From: Rubrobacter_D sp963840835
Lineage (GTDB): Bacteria; Actinomycetota; Rubrobacteria; Rubrobacterales; Rubrobacteraceae
Assembly: GCA_963840835.1 (NCBI GenBank)
Contig: CAWJAM010000001.1
Coordinates: 186,001-250,000, forward strand
DNA length: 64,000 bases
Direction of reading: 5' to 3'
Within the stretch, counting starts at the first letter, position 1. Every line of letters starts with the position of its first letter. The notes beneath the pieces were generated by a model that saw nothing but the letters and a program-made list of their open reading frames with translations, was not told the origin of the DNA and did no database searches. Shown here piece by piece: positions 16,752 to 24,808 of this stretch. The position numbers and the translations under genes are program-made.

Positions 16752-18389
16752 GTGGCGCGCAGAAGCGTTACCAAGGCTCACAACAAGATCCAGGAGCTTT
16801 CCTGGGAGCCGACATTTGTTACCAAGGACCCCAAGTACAAGACCGACTACAAGTTGGACAAAGGCGGCCAGAAGGACCCGATGAAGCAGGTCCTCTCCTC
16901 CTACTTCCCGATGCAGGAAGAGAAGGATGACCGCGTCTACGGCGCCATCGACGGCGCGATTCGCGGGAACATGTGGCGCCAGGTGCAGCCGCGCTGGATG
17001 GAGTGGCAGAAGCTCTTCCTCTCCATCATCCCGTTCCCGGAGATCTCGGCCGCGAGGGCGATGCCGCTCTTGACCGAGGCTGTTCCGAACCCGGAGATCC
17101 ACAACGGGCTCGCGTTCCAGATGATCGACGAGGTACGTCACTCGACGATCCAGATGAACCTCAAACGCGAGTACATGCGCAACTACATCGACCCCGCCGG
17201 CTTCGACATCACCGAGAAGGCGTTCTCCAACAACTACGCGGGCACCATCGGCCGCCAGTTCGCCGAGGGCTTTATCACGGGTGACGCGCTGACGGCGTGC
17301 AACATCTATCTGCAGGTCGTCGCCGAGACGGCGTTCACGAATACTTTGTTCGTGGCGATGCCGTCGGAGGCTGCGGCCAACGGCGACTATTTGTTGCCGA
17401 CCGTGTTCCTCTCGGTGCAGTCCGACGAATCAAGGCACATGAACAACGGCTACGGCACGCTACTCATGGCGCTCGCGAACGACGAGAACAAGGAGCTCAT
17501 CGAGCGCGACCTGATCTACTCGCTCTGGAACCAGCACGCCGTCGTTGACGCCGCTATCGGTACGTTCATAGACTACGGCTCGAAGGACCGACGCAAGGAC
17601 CGCGAGTCCTACGCGGAGATGTGGAAGCGCTGGTACTACGACGACTACTATCGTAGCTACCTGGTCCCGCTTGAGAAGTACGGCCTCACGGTTCCCCACG
17701 ACGTCATCGAGGACAGCTGGCGCAGGATCTCTGAGGGCTTCTACCATCACTACGTGGCCCAGTTCTTCGCCACCGGCTGGTTCGCCAACTACTGGCGCAT
17801 CGACCCGATGACCGAGGAAGACTTCGAGTGGTTCGAGCACAAGTATCCGGGCTGGTACGACAAGTTCGGCAAGTGGTGGGAACACTACCAGACGCTCTCC
17901 GAGCCCAACGGCCACAAGCCGATAGCCTTCGAGAACAGCGGCTACGTGTATCCGCACCGCTGCTGGAGCTGCATGGTCCCGTGCCTGATCCGCGAGGACA
18001 CGGTCATGGACTACATCGACGGTGAGTGGAGGACTTACTGCCACAAGTGGTGCCATTGGCAGGACAAGTATGCGTTCCGCGAGACCTACAACGGCCGCGA
18101 GACGCCCGCCATGGGCAAGATGACCGGCAAGCGCGAGTGGGAGACCCTGTACCACGGTTGGGACCTCGCCGACGTCGTCAAGGATCTCGGCTACGTACGC
18201 AACGATGACAACACGATGGTGGCGCAGCCGCACGTCATCTTCGAGCAGGACAAGATGTGGACCCTCGACAATATCCGCGGCATCGAGTTCCAGAGCCCGA
18301 AGGTGCTCCTGAACGAGATGTCCGACGACGAGCGCGAGAAGCACATGGAGGAATACAAGCAAGGCTTCACCATCAACGAAACCCTCTAA
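16752..18389 (+). CDS. mimA: binuclear-iron monooxygenase, hydroxylase large (alpha) subunit
   Basis: Catalytic subunit of a soluble di-iron monooxygenase of the propane/acetone/phenol group, 545 aa. The six iron ligands can be read: Glu97, Glu127-x2-His130 (DEVRH), Glu192, and Glu226-x2-His229 (DESRH). Its closest layout is MimA/PrmA: order large subunit, reductase, small subunit, coupling protein. GTG start, with AAGGAG about 12 bases upstream. A terminator-like hairpin follows the gene. Expected substrates are propane, acetone or phenols; the sequence alone does not decide which. Confidence 0.95.
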   Translation: MARRSVTKAHNKIQELSWEPTFVTKDPKYKTDYKLDKGGQKDPMKQVLSSYFPMQEEKDDRVYGAIDGAIRGNMWRQVQPRWMEWQKLFLSIIPFPEISAARAMPLLTEAVPNPEIHNGLAFQMIDEVRHSTIQMNLKREYMRNYIDPAGFDITEKAFSNNYAGTIGRQFAEGFITGDALTACNIYLQVVAETAFTNTLFVAMPSEAAANGDYLLPTVFLSVQSDESRHMNNGYGTLLMALANDENKELIERDLIYSLWNQHAVVDAAIGTFIDYGSKDRRKDRESYAEMWKRWYYDDYYRSYLVPLEKYGLTVPHDVIEDSWRRISEGFYHHYVAQFFATGWFANYWRIDPMTEEDFEWFEHKYPGWYDKFGKWWEHYQTLSEPNGHKPIAFENSGYVYPHRCWSCMVPCLIREDTVMDYIDGEWRTYCHKWCHWQDKYAFRETYNGRETPAMGKMTGKREWETLYHGWDLADVVKDLGYVRNDDNTMVAQPHVIFEQDKMWTLDNIRGIEFQSPKVLLNEMSDDEREKHMEEYKQGFTINETL

Positions 18390-18434
18390 CTCCCTAAGCT
18401 CCCGGCCCCATCCGGGCCAGGGGACGCGTTCGAC

Positions 18435-18469
18435 GAGGAGCGGCCGGGCAACCCGGCCGCTCCTCTTTT
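18435..18469 (+). terminator. terminator/attenuator between mimA and mimB
   Basis: A perfect 14-bp stem GAGGAGCGGCCGGG / CCCGGCCGCTCCTC with a three-base loop, followed by TTTT. It lies 46 bases after the mimA stop and inside the operon, so it may reduce transcription of the distal subunits or stabilise the mimA 3' end. Confidence 0.75.
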
Positions 18470-18487
18470 GCGCGCTAGACTATTGAA

Positions 18488-18504
18488 TTCCAACAATAGT
18501 GGAA
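18488..18504. promoter_or_regulatory. second IclR-like inverted repeat, before mimB
   Basis: TTCCA-N7-TGGAA, with a related CCCAACAGTGGAG about 30 bases further on. These are the same half-sites as before mimA. Placed after the intra-operon hairpin, it suggests a separately controlled start for mimBCD. Confidence 0.45.
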
Positions 18505-18666
18505 ACTCAGTCGGTTCTTGGTAGGTATGCGTAAATCCCAACAGTGGAGTAACCTTTGGCTTGATCTTGACCCGGCTTCGTCCCGTGGTTAGGATCACGT
18601 CCGACGGGGATCGCGGGGCTGACGACTGTTGGGTTGAACACGCTTTAAGGGGTGAAGCACCGAATT

Positions 18667-19761
18667 ATGGGTGAGAAGCACAAGGTCCGTTTCGAGCCGG
18701 TTGACATCGAGATCGAGGTAGACGAAGACGAGACGGTGCTCGACGCGGCGTTCAGGCACGGTGTAATGTTGATGCACGGGTGCAAGGAGGGGCAGTGCTC
18801 GGCCTGCAAGTCCTTCCTCCTCGACGGTGACCTGGAGATGGACCGGTTCTCCTCCTTCGCGCTCAACGAGTTCGAGGAGGAGGAGGGGTTCGTACTCCTG
18901 TGCAAGGCTCACGCCTACAGCGACCTGGAGGTCGAGCTCCTCAGCTTCCGCGAGGAGATGCTGAATACGGGCATCCCCCTGCAACTGGTGTACGCGGAGA
19001 TCGAGGAGATCGAGGCGCTTACGCACGACATAAAGCGCCTCGTGCTCAAGCTCATTGACCCACCGGAGATGAACTTCTTGCCGGGGCAATACGCCGAGCT
19101 GTTCATCCCGGACACCGAAGAGCACCGAGCTTACTCGATGGCGAACACCACATCGAGCGACGAGCGCGCGGAGTTCATCATCAAGGTGTTTCCTGATGGC
19201 AAATTCTCGGGGCTTCTGGACGGCGAACTCGATGTCGGGCAGGGGATGAAGATGAAGGTGCCCTTCGGCGTGTTCACGCTGCGCGAGAAATCCGAGGGCG
19301 ACGTTATCTTTATCGGGGGCGGCTCCGGCATGGCCCCGATCCTGTCCATCCTGAGGCACATGGCCGAGAAGGGCATCGAGCGCAAGGCCACCTTCTATTA
19401 CGGGGCCAGGACCAAAAAGGACCTCTTCTACGAGGACGAGATAAGGGAGTTGGGCGAGCAAATGCCCGGCGAGTTCAAGTACGTGCCGGCCCTCTCGGAG
19501 CCCGAGGATGACGATGAGTGGGACGGGGAGACGGGCCTGATCACGGACGTGGTCAAGCGCCTGGAGGAAGATCTGGACGAGACGGAAGCCTACATGGCTG
19601 GTCCTCCGCCCATGATAGACGCAGCCCTGCCGGTGCTCATGCAAATGGGCGTGGACGAAGACCACATCTACTACGACAAGTTCACCATCACGGCACATGA
19701 GGAAGAGGGCGAGGAGATGGAAGCCGAGAGCGGGCCGGACTTCCCCGGGAAAGTCGAATAG
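18667..19761 (+). CDS. mimB: monooxygenase reductase, [2Fe-2S]-FAD-NAD(P)H
   Basis: Passes electrons from NAD(P)H to the hydroxylase. The N-terminal ferredoxin domain has Cys39, Cys44, Cys47 and Cys79 (GCKEGQCSAC...LLC). The FAD domain has RAYSMAN, and the NAD domain has GGGSGMAPILSIL and YMAGPPPMID. A C-terminal acidic extension (EEEGEEMEAESGPDF) exceeds the usual end. ATG 18667 has AAGGGGTGA about a dozen bases upstream; GTG 18652 would add five residues. Confidence 0.93.
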   Translation: MGEKHKVRFEPVDIEIEVDEDETVLDAAFRHGVMLMHGCKEGQCSACKSFLLDGDLEMDRFSSFALNEFEEEEGFVLLCKAHAYSDLEVELLSFREEMLNTGIPLQLVYAEIEEIEALTHDIKRLVLKLIDPPEMNFLPGQYAELFIPDTEEHRAYSMANTTSSDERAEFIIKVFPDGKFSGLLDGELDVGQGMKMKVPFGVFTLREKSEGDVIFIGGGSGMAPILSILRHMAEKGIERKATFYYGARTKKDLFYEDEIRELGEQMPGEFKYVPALSEPEDDDEWDGETGLITDVVKRLEEDLDETEAYMAGPPPMIDAALPVLMQMGVDEDHIYYDKFTITAHEEEGEEMEAESGPDFPGKVE

Positions 19762-19882
19762 GGGAAGGAACCTGGCGGGCCCGCGAGGCGCCGGGTTAGC
19801 GATGCGTTGAAAGGAGGTGTTGCCGGACTCGAGAATTTCGCTGTAACCGGTGGGGAAAGAGGAAGGGAAAGGAGATCTTTTC

Positions 19883-21013
19883 TTGAGCGAGCTAAAGCCG
19901 GTAACTGAGGCCGGGGGAAGAGGGCAAAGGAGCATACCCAAGATCGTGCTCACCGACGCCGAAGCCGGCGCGGCGGTGTTCGCGGGCTCCGACAGCCGAT
20001 CCTACAACTACTTCGAGCCAAAGGGACGCCGGGCGACCAAGTACGAAGACGTGACGGTGGACGTACAGCCCGACCCCGAGAAATACCTCACGCAGAGCTG
20101 GATCCTCGGCTGGGCCAACGGGGATTTGGGGTGGGACGCCAAGTGGACGGGGATAAAGTCCTCCGACTGGCACAGGTTCCGCGATCCCAACGAGGAGTGG
20201 GAGCGCACGATATACATCAACAACTCCAACTCCGTACGCCAGATCCAGCAGTCCATCGAGAACGCCAAGTCCGAGGACGTGTTCCAGGACTGGGACAAGA
20301 GCTGGCTCGATATCCTTGCCAAGCACATGAGCGCCTGGGCGCACGCCGACCACGGCCTCGGGATGTACGTCTTCATGCCCGCGCAACGGGCCGGCATGAC
20401 CAACATGCACAACAACGCCATCGCCGTTAACTGCATGCACAAGCTGCGCACGGCCCAGGACATCATGCTCTACAACATGGAGCTGGAGGAGATCTTCGGC
20501 GACGAGTTCGACCAGGACGTGCACAAGGAAGTCTGGCTCGAGGACCCCTCCTGGCAGGGTGTGCGGGAGAACGTCGAGCGCATAATGAACGCCACGGACT
20601 GGGTCGAGACCACCTTCGCCGCCAACATTATCTTCGAGCCGCTGGTGGGCGAGCTGTTCCGCAGCCGGCTACTGATGCGCTTCGGTCCCGCGCATGGCGA
20701 CTTCCTGACCCCCTCGATCATAGGCGTGAGCGAGAGGGAGTTCAACGACCGCGACCTCGCGTACACCAGGGACATGATGCGGGACTTCCTCGATGACGAG
20801 ACCAACGGGGAGGCCAACAAGGAGCTCATGCAGGGGTGGCTCGACGAGTGGACCCCGTACAGCGTCGCGGCGGCCAAGGGGCTCGAGCCCATCTGGTCCG
20901 AGCCGGAAAAACAGGTGGAGAGCTTCGATGATTCCTATGCGCGGGTCAAGAAGCGTTTCGAGGGCATTCTCTCGGACCTCGGGCTGCGCGTACCTGAGGG
21001 GGTGACACTGTGA
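19883..21013 (+). CDS. mimC: monooxygenase hydroxylase small (beta) subunit
   Basis: Ferritin-like beta subunit of the hydroxylase with no complete set of iron ligands, as expected; it scaffolds the alpha subunit. Typical stretches are KYEDVTVDVQPDPEKY, DWHRFRDPNEEWERT and AWAHADHGLGMYVFMPAQRAGMTNMHNNAI. The frame opens at GTG 19850, but TTG 19883 has a strong AAAGGAG about 12 bases upstream and gives SELKPVTE, so I prefer it. The stop overlaps the mimD GTG. Confidence 0.9.
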   Translation: MSELKPVTEAGGRGQRSIPKIVLTDAEAGAAVFAGSDSRSYNYFEPKGRRATKYEDVTVDVQPDPEKYLTQSWILGWANGDLGWDAKWTGIKSSDWHRFRDPNEEWERTIYINNSNSVRQIQQSIENAKSEDVFQDWDKSWLDILAKHMSAWAHADHGLGMYVFMPAQRAGMTNMHNNAIAVNCMHKLRTAQDIMLYNMELEEIFGDEFDQDVHKEVWLEDPSWQGVRENVERIMNATDWVETTFAANIIFEPLVGELFRSRLLMRFGPAHGDFLTPSIIGVSEREFNDRDLAYTRDMMRDFLDDETNGEANKELMQGWLDEWTPYSVAAAKGLEPIWSEPEKQVESFDDSYARVKKRFEGILSDLGLRVPEGVTL

Positions 21014-21396
21014 GCGAAGACAAGTGGGAGTTCTCGCGCACCTCATCCAACAGGTGCGGGATCACGATGAGTTCCGGCGTCGAGGGCAACACCGTCGCCG
21101 AGGTCATGGAGGGCAAGCCGGGGGTTGAGGTAAGCAGGTTCCCGGCCATGCTCCGCATAGACGGCGATAACATGCTCGAGTTCGACATGGAGGAGCTTGC
21201 CGAGGCCCTGGGCGTCGAAGACTTCTCCGTGGAAGACTTCGAGATCGAAACCTCCACCCACTACGGGCGGATGGTGCGCCTCGACGATAGGGTCCTGGTC
21301 TTCGCCAACCCCGAGGACGCCGCCGAATACCTCGGCTTCGAGCCCCCGAAGGAGCAAGTCTCTGACTCGGACGACGGACCGACGCTACCCGCTTGA
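21010..21396 (+). CDS. mimD: monooxygenase coupling/effector protein
   Basis: MmoB/DmpM family, 128 aa. This cofactor-free protein binds the hydroxylase and gates oxygen and substrate access. NRCGITMSSGVEGNTVAEVM and FPAMLRIDGDNMLEFDMEELAEALG are the family core; the last 20 residues are an acidic tail. It starts with GTGA overlapping the mimC stop, so the two are translationally coupled. A clear terminator follows. Confidence 0.93.
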   Translation: MSEDKWEFSRTSSNRCGITMSSGVEGNTVAEVMEGKPGVEVSRFPAMLRIDGDNMLEFDMEELAEALGVEDFSVEDFEIETSTHYGRMVRLDDRVLVFANPEDAAEYLGFEPPKEQVSDSDDGPTLPA

Positions 21397-21414
21397 GCCG
21401 AGGTCAAGGAGAGG

Positions 21415-21456
21415 AGGGGTGGCGGTTCCCAGAACTGGGAACCACCCCTTTCTTTT
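21415..21456 (+). terminator. rho-independent terminator of the mim operon
   Basis: GGGGTGGCGGTTCCCAG pairs with CTGGGAACCACCCC around a two-base loop with one bulged base, followed by TTTCTTTT. It is the strongest terminator seen in the cluster. Confidence 0.88.
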
Positions 21457-21481
21457 CGCGATGAGGTTCAACCTCATCGCG
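21457..21481. repeat. small palindrome next to octamer repeat
   Basis: CGCGATGAGGTT-C-AACCTCATCGCG, directly after the mim terminator and directly before octamer copy 3. The outer GCGATGAG arm is shared with the palindrome at 7224, so hairpin plus octamer block recurs as one composite. Confidence 0.6.
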
Positions 21482-21482
21482 A

Positions 21483-21567
21483 GCACTTCAGCCGGTCAGC
21501 ACTTCAGCATTTCAGGTTCTTGTTCTTCCTGAATTGCTGACTAGCTGAAATGCTGAAATGCTGAAAA
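21483..21567. repeat. octamer-built palindromic repeat, copy 3
   Basis: ACTTCAGC/CGGTCAGC/ATTTCAGG units, loop TTCTTGTTCTT, then GCTGACTA and GCTGAAAT units. The loop is close to the reverse complement of the loop in copy 1, so this copy lies in the opposite orientation. It ends at the ribosome site of the next gene. Confidence 0.8.
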
Positions 21568-21577
21568 GGAGCCGCAG

Positions 21578-21898
21578 ATGCCGGAGGACGAGAGAGGAGA
21601 ACTGCTCGTAAAGGAGTACGATGAGCGTACCCTGGGCGCGGCCCGGCTGCACCACCTTTTGCGCCGGGAGACCGACATCGAGGACCCCTGGCACACCATA
21701 GTGCTGGCGATCTGCGCCTTCGACAAGCTGCACCTGAAGGACGGCTGGGAGTTCGTCCTGATGAAAAAGCAAGACATAGAAGACGTGGGCTTGCTCTTCG
21801 AGCGGTCCAACTCCCCAGAGGAGTTCAGGGATGGGCTCATAGAGCTGAAAGAGCGGGACCTGTTGGAGCAGATGGAGAGGCGGGATCTCGGCCGATAG
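21578..21898 (+). CDS. hypothetical protein of the monooxygenase cluster
   Basis: 106 aa, acidic and charged, no membrane helix (RETDIEDPWHTIVLAICAFDKLHLKDGWEFVLM). AAAAGGAGCCGCAG precedes the ATG. Nine bases separate it from the next small gene, so both are probably co-transcribed. I do not recognise the family; presence beside the hydroxylase suggests an accessory role. Confidence 0.65.
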   Translation: MPEDERGELLVKEYDERTLGAARLHHLLRRETDIEDPWHTIVLAICAFDKLHLKDGWEFVLMKKQDIEDVGLLFERSNSPEEFRDGLIELKERDLLEQMERRDLGR

Positions 21899-21907
21899 GA
21901 GAAGCTT

Positions 21908-22168
21908 GTGGCTGAGAGCAGAAACGACGTTAAGCGCGCCCTCGCAGACCTGGGCTGGGAGGTCCAGACGGAAGACGAGCGCCTCGACGCGGTCATGGCG
22001 GATCACGGCAAATACCACCTGATGGTCAGCTTCGACGCCGGAGAGCCCACCTCCGTGATCGTCTCCTATGTCGGCAAGGGAGGCGGCATTCTTAGCGCCA
22101 AATGGGCGGGCGTAGAGCGCCTGCCTACCCCGAAGAGCGTCGTCAAAGTACTCTCCAAAGACACTTGA
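21908..22168 (+). CDS. hypothetical small protein of the monooxygenase cluster
   Basis: 86 aa, GTG start with AGGAGAAGC upstream. A compact alpha/beta-looking protein (DVKRALADLGWEVQTEDERLD, HLMVSFDAGEPTSVIVSYVGKGGG). No family recognised. The stop is at the edge of octamer copy 4. Confidence 0.6.
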   Translation: MAESRNDVKRALADLGWEVQTEDERLDAVMADHGKYHLMVSFDAGEPTSVIVSYVGKGGGILSAKWAGVERLPTPKSVVKVLSKDT

Positions 22169-22169
22169 T

Positions 22170-22247
22170 AGCTAGTCAGCACTTCAGCATTTCAGGTTTT
22201 TGTTCTTCCTGAATTGCTGACTAGCTGAATTGCTGACTAGCTGAAAG
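22170..22247. repeat. octamer-built palindromic repeat, copy 4
   Basis: The same architecture as copy 3 with loop TTTTTGTTCTT. Its right half forms the last eight codons (LSASQQFS) and the stop of the leftward gene at 22221, so the element has supplied a protein C-terminus. Confidence 0.8.
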
Positions 22248-22445
22248 GTAGAGGTCGTGGTCCCCGTACTCTAGCAGTATCTTCGAGGCGTCGAGCAGGC
22301 TGATGGTCCCGGTCTCCTGCGCGGGGAACTCGGCGCTGAACTCAGCATCGTCGTGTTTCTTGATGGTGGCCTGCCATTCGTCTTGCTCCGCGGTGATCTC
22401 CTGCCCCTCGGACATCTCGATCAGCACTTCTCTTGCCTGCGCCAT
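22221..22445 (-). CDS. hypothetical small acidic protein, C-terminus made by repeat
   Basis: About 74 aa from ATG 22445 (GAGGATAG upstream); ATG 22472 would add nine residues. Acidic and soluble (MAQAREVLIEMSEGQEITAEQDEWQATIKKHDDAEF). The final LSASQQFS comes from the octamer palindrome, so the ancestral protein probably ended in a different sequence. No family recognised; it converges with the two small genes on the other strand. Confidence 0.55.
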   Translation of the reverse strand: MAQAREVLIEMSEGQEITAEQDEWQATIKKHDDAEFSAEFPAQETGTISLLDASKILLEYGDHDLYLSASQQFS

Positions 22446-22626
22446 CGTCTCTATCCTCGGCAGACTCTGCATGCCCCGTGAACCCTTCCTCTCGGTCCCG
22501 TCTCCTGCCTGGCATTATGCCAAAGGTCGTCCAAAGACGCGCCCCGGCGTTGCGGAGGCCTCCCGGGCGCGCCATTAGCCATCAGCAAGTAAAAGCTGAG
22601 GGATGAGAGCTGAAAGCTGACGGCGT

Positions 22627-22657
22627 GGTTCGCGGAAGGGTTGACCTTCCGCGAACC
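22627..22657. terminator. hairpin between aldehyde dehydrogenase and small gene
   Basis: GGTTCGCGGAAGG-GTTGA-CCTTCCGCGAACC, a perfect 13-bp stem without a T-tract. It lies beside a degenerate octamer-like stretch (22580-22622, AGCTGA units). A likely transcript end for the leftward aldehyde dehydrogenase gene. Confidence 0.55.
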
Positions 22658-22705
22658 GCTGTAGAGAAGCCGGAAGGCCGCTGAAGACTTCGCCAGGCTT
22701 CCCGG

Positions 22706-24223
22706 TCAGCCGAGCGTGAAAGGGTCGCGGGTCTGGCCGGAGAGCTCGACCCACACGGATTTGACCTGGGTGTAGTCCTTGAGTGACTCCAGGCCGTTCT
22801 CTCGGCCCATGCCGCTCATCTTGTACCCCCCAAAGGGGGTATTGAACGATAGCGTGCGGTAGGAGTTGACCCAGACGGTCCCGGCCCTGAGGGCGTGAGC
22901 CACGCGGTGCGCCTTCTGGATGTCTCTGGTCCAGATCCCCGCCGCCAGCCCGTATCTGGTGTCGTTGGCCTGCCGGATCAGGTTCTCTTCGCTCTCGAAC
23001 GGTATGACCGAGAGGACGGGGCCGAAGATCTCCTCTCGCGCCACCCGCATGTCGTTGTCGACCCCCGCGAAGATGGTCGGCTCGATGAAGTAGCCGTCCC
23101 GCAATTCTTCGGTCTGCGGTCTCCTTCCGCCGTAGACCAGCTCGGCGCCCTCTTCCTTGCCGGCCTCGATGTAGCCCTGCACTTTGTGTAGCTGCTCTTC
23201 GAAGGCGACAGGACCCATCTCGGTCTCCATCTCAAGCGGGTCGCCGAGCTTGATGGTCCCCGCCTTCTCCGAGAGCCGCGCCACCAGCTCGTCATGCGCC
23301 CGCTCTTGGACGAAAAGTCTCGAGCCCGCGATGCAGGTCTGGCCCGTGGCCGCGAAGATGCCTGAGACCACGCCGTTGTTCGTGGCCTCCAGGTCCGCGT
23401 CGTCGAAGACGATGTTCGGCGATTTTCCGCCGAGTTCCAGGCTGACCTTTGCGAGGTGGTCGGCGGCGTCCTTCATAACGCCTATGCCCGTCTCAGTCGA
23501 GCCGGTGAACGCCACCTTGTCCACGCCGGGATGGCGCACCAGAGGGCGCCCCGTCCCCTCGCCGAAGCCCGTGATCACATTGACGACCCCGGGCGGGAAG
23601 TCCGCCTCCTCGAAGAGCTTCGCGAACTCCAGAATCGAGGCCGGCGTCTGCTCGGCCGGCTTTATCACGACCGTGCAGCCTGCGGCGAGCGCGGGCGCCA
23701 GCTTGAACGTCAGGAGGAGCAGCGGCGAGTTCCACGGCACGATGGCGCCGACGACCCCGACCGGCTCCCTCCTCGTATACACGAAGAAGTTCGGCTTGTC
23801 CGAGGGGATGGTCTCGCCCTGGATCTTATCCGCGGCCCCGGAGAAGTAGTAGTACCACTCCGGCAGCGCCCCCAACTGCCCGCCCATCTCCCTCAGGAGC
23901 TTGCCGTTGTCCGTGCTCTCGACCGTGGCAAGATCTTCGGCGTTCTCGGCCAGGAGATCCGCGAACCGCCTCATCAGGCGCGCCCGCTCGGTGCCTGTCA
24001 TCGTGCCCCAAGGCCCTTCGTCGAAGGCCGCGCGGGCGGCTCCGACCGCACGGTCCACGTCTTCTTCGCCCGCCTCTGGGGCGGTCGCCCAGGTCCGTCC
24101 CGTGTAAGGGTTTACGCTTTCGAAGGTCTTCCCGGAGAGCGCCTCAACCCACTCTCCCCCGATAAGCATCCTGTAGTTACGCACCTCACCGGACACTGGA
24201 GCTTCAATCGACCGGGTATCCAC
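22706..24223 (-). CDS. NAD(P)-dependent aldehyde dehydrogenase
   Basis: ALDH superfamily, 505 aa. The catalytic glutamate motif LELGGKSPN and the catalytic cysteine in GQTCIAGSRLFV are present, with FTGSTETG for the cofactor, GPVLSVIPF and the C-terminal FGGYKMSGMGRENG. I chose GTG 24223 because GGAGGAGGT precedes it; the upstream extension (to 24370) is unlike the family. It would oxidise the aldehyde (such as hydroxyacetone- or propanol-derived) formed by the alcohol dehydrogenases. Confidence 0.9.
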   Translation of the reverse strand: MDTRSIEAPVSGEVRNYRMLIGGEWVEALSGKTFESVNPYTGRTWATAPEAGEEDVDRAVGAARAAFDEGPWGTMTGTERARLMRRFADLLAENAEDLATVESTDNGKLLREMGGQLGALPEWYYYFSGAADKIQGETIPSDKPNFFVYTRREPVGVVGAIVPWNSPLLLLTFKLAPALAAGCTVVIKPAEQTPASILEFAKLFEEADFPPGVVNVITGFGEGTGRPLVRHPGVDKVAFTGSTETGIGVMKDAADHLAKVSLELGGKSPNIVFDDADLEATNNGVVSGIFAATGQTCIAGSRLFVQERAHDELVARLSEKAGTIKLGDPLEMETEMGPVAFEEQLHKVQGYIEAGKEEGAELVYGGRRPQTEELRDGYFIEPTIFAGVDNDMRVAREEIFGPVLSVIPFESEENLIRQANDTRYGLAAGIWTRDIQKAHRVAHALRAGTVWVNSYRTLSFNTPFGGYKMSGMGRENGLESLKDYTQVKSVWVELSGQTRDPFTLG

Positions 24224-24349
24224 TCTACCTCCTCCCTCGAACCGACCACCCGATATTATAGACGAAGGGCGAGCTGTGCCTTCCCGGAACGCGACTCCGT
24301 ACGAGTGTATATTGGACGTGACGTTCATGACGAGACTGGGAGGAGACGA

Positions 24350-24769
24350 ATGGCCGTTACATACATCCATACCTGCTATCGCATACTGGACCCCGAAAAG
24401 AGCAAGGACTTCTACGCGGACAAGCTAGGTATGAAGCTGGTCGGCGAGATGCACTTCGACACGGCGACCAACTACTTCTTCGCGATGGATGCGGACCCTT
24501 CGCAGCCCATGCTGGAACTTACGCATAACCACGATCAGGGCGAACCCTACGACACGGGCAACGGCTACTCGCACGTGGCGTTCACCGTCGACGACCTCGA
24601 AGACACGGTGACGAAGCTCGAAGAGGCCGGCGTCGAGGTTGCGCTCCAGCCCAAGACCATGACCGTAGAGGGGCACGACTACCGCATAGCGTTCGTGGTT
24701 GACCCCGACGGCTACAGGGTGGAGCTCGTAGAGCGCGGCACCATGAAGGTCGGGGAGATCATCCAGTAG
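24350..24769 (+). CDS. glyoxalase I-like VOC protein
   Basis: Lactoylglutathione-lyase family, 139 aa, two beta-alpha-beta-beta-beta modules. The four metal ligands are visible: His in YIHTCYR, Glu in MLELTHN, His in YSHVAFTV and Glu in YRVELVE. GGGAGGAGACGA precedes the ATG. It would remove methylglyoxal or a similar 2-oxoaldehyde, which fits acetol or propanediol metabolism around the monooxygenase (inferred). Actinobacteria of this type lack glutathione, so the thiol cofactor may differ. Confidence 0.85.
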   Translation: MAVTYIHTCYRILDPEKSKDFYADKLGMKLVGEMHFDTATNYFFAMDADPSQPMLELTHNHDQGEPYDTGNGYSHVAFTVDDLEDTVTKLEEAGVEVALQPKTMTVEGHDYRIAFVVDPDGYRVELVERGTMKVGEIIQ

Positions 24770-24808
24770 AGGCGAGGTGCTCACTCGTGGGAGCACCTGC
24801 CACGGGTT

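Noticed and set aside
17460..18595. Long leftward open frames opposite mimA and mimB (including a 452-residue one at 18595-19953)
   Set aside because: They lie antisense to genes with clear iron and flavin motifs and show no motif of their own; high GC content makes such frames common.
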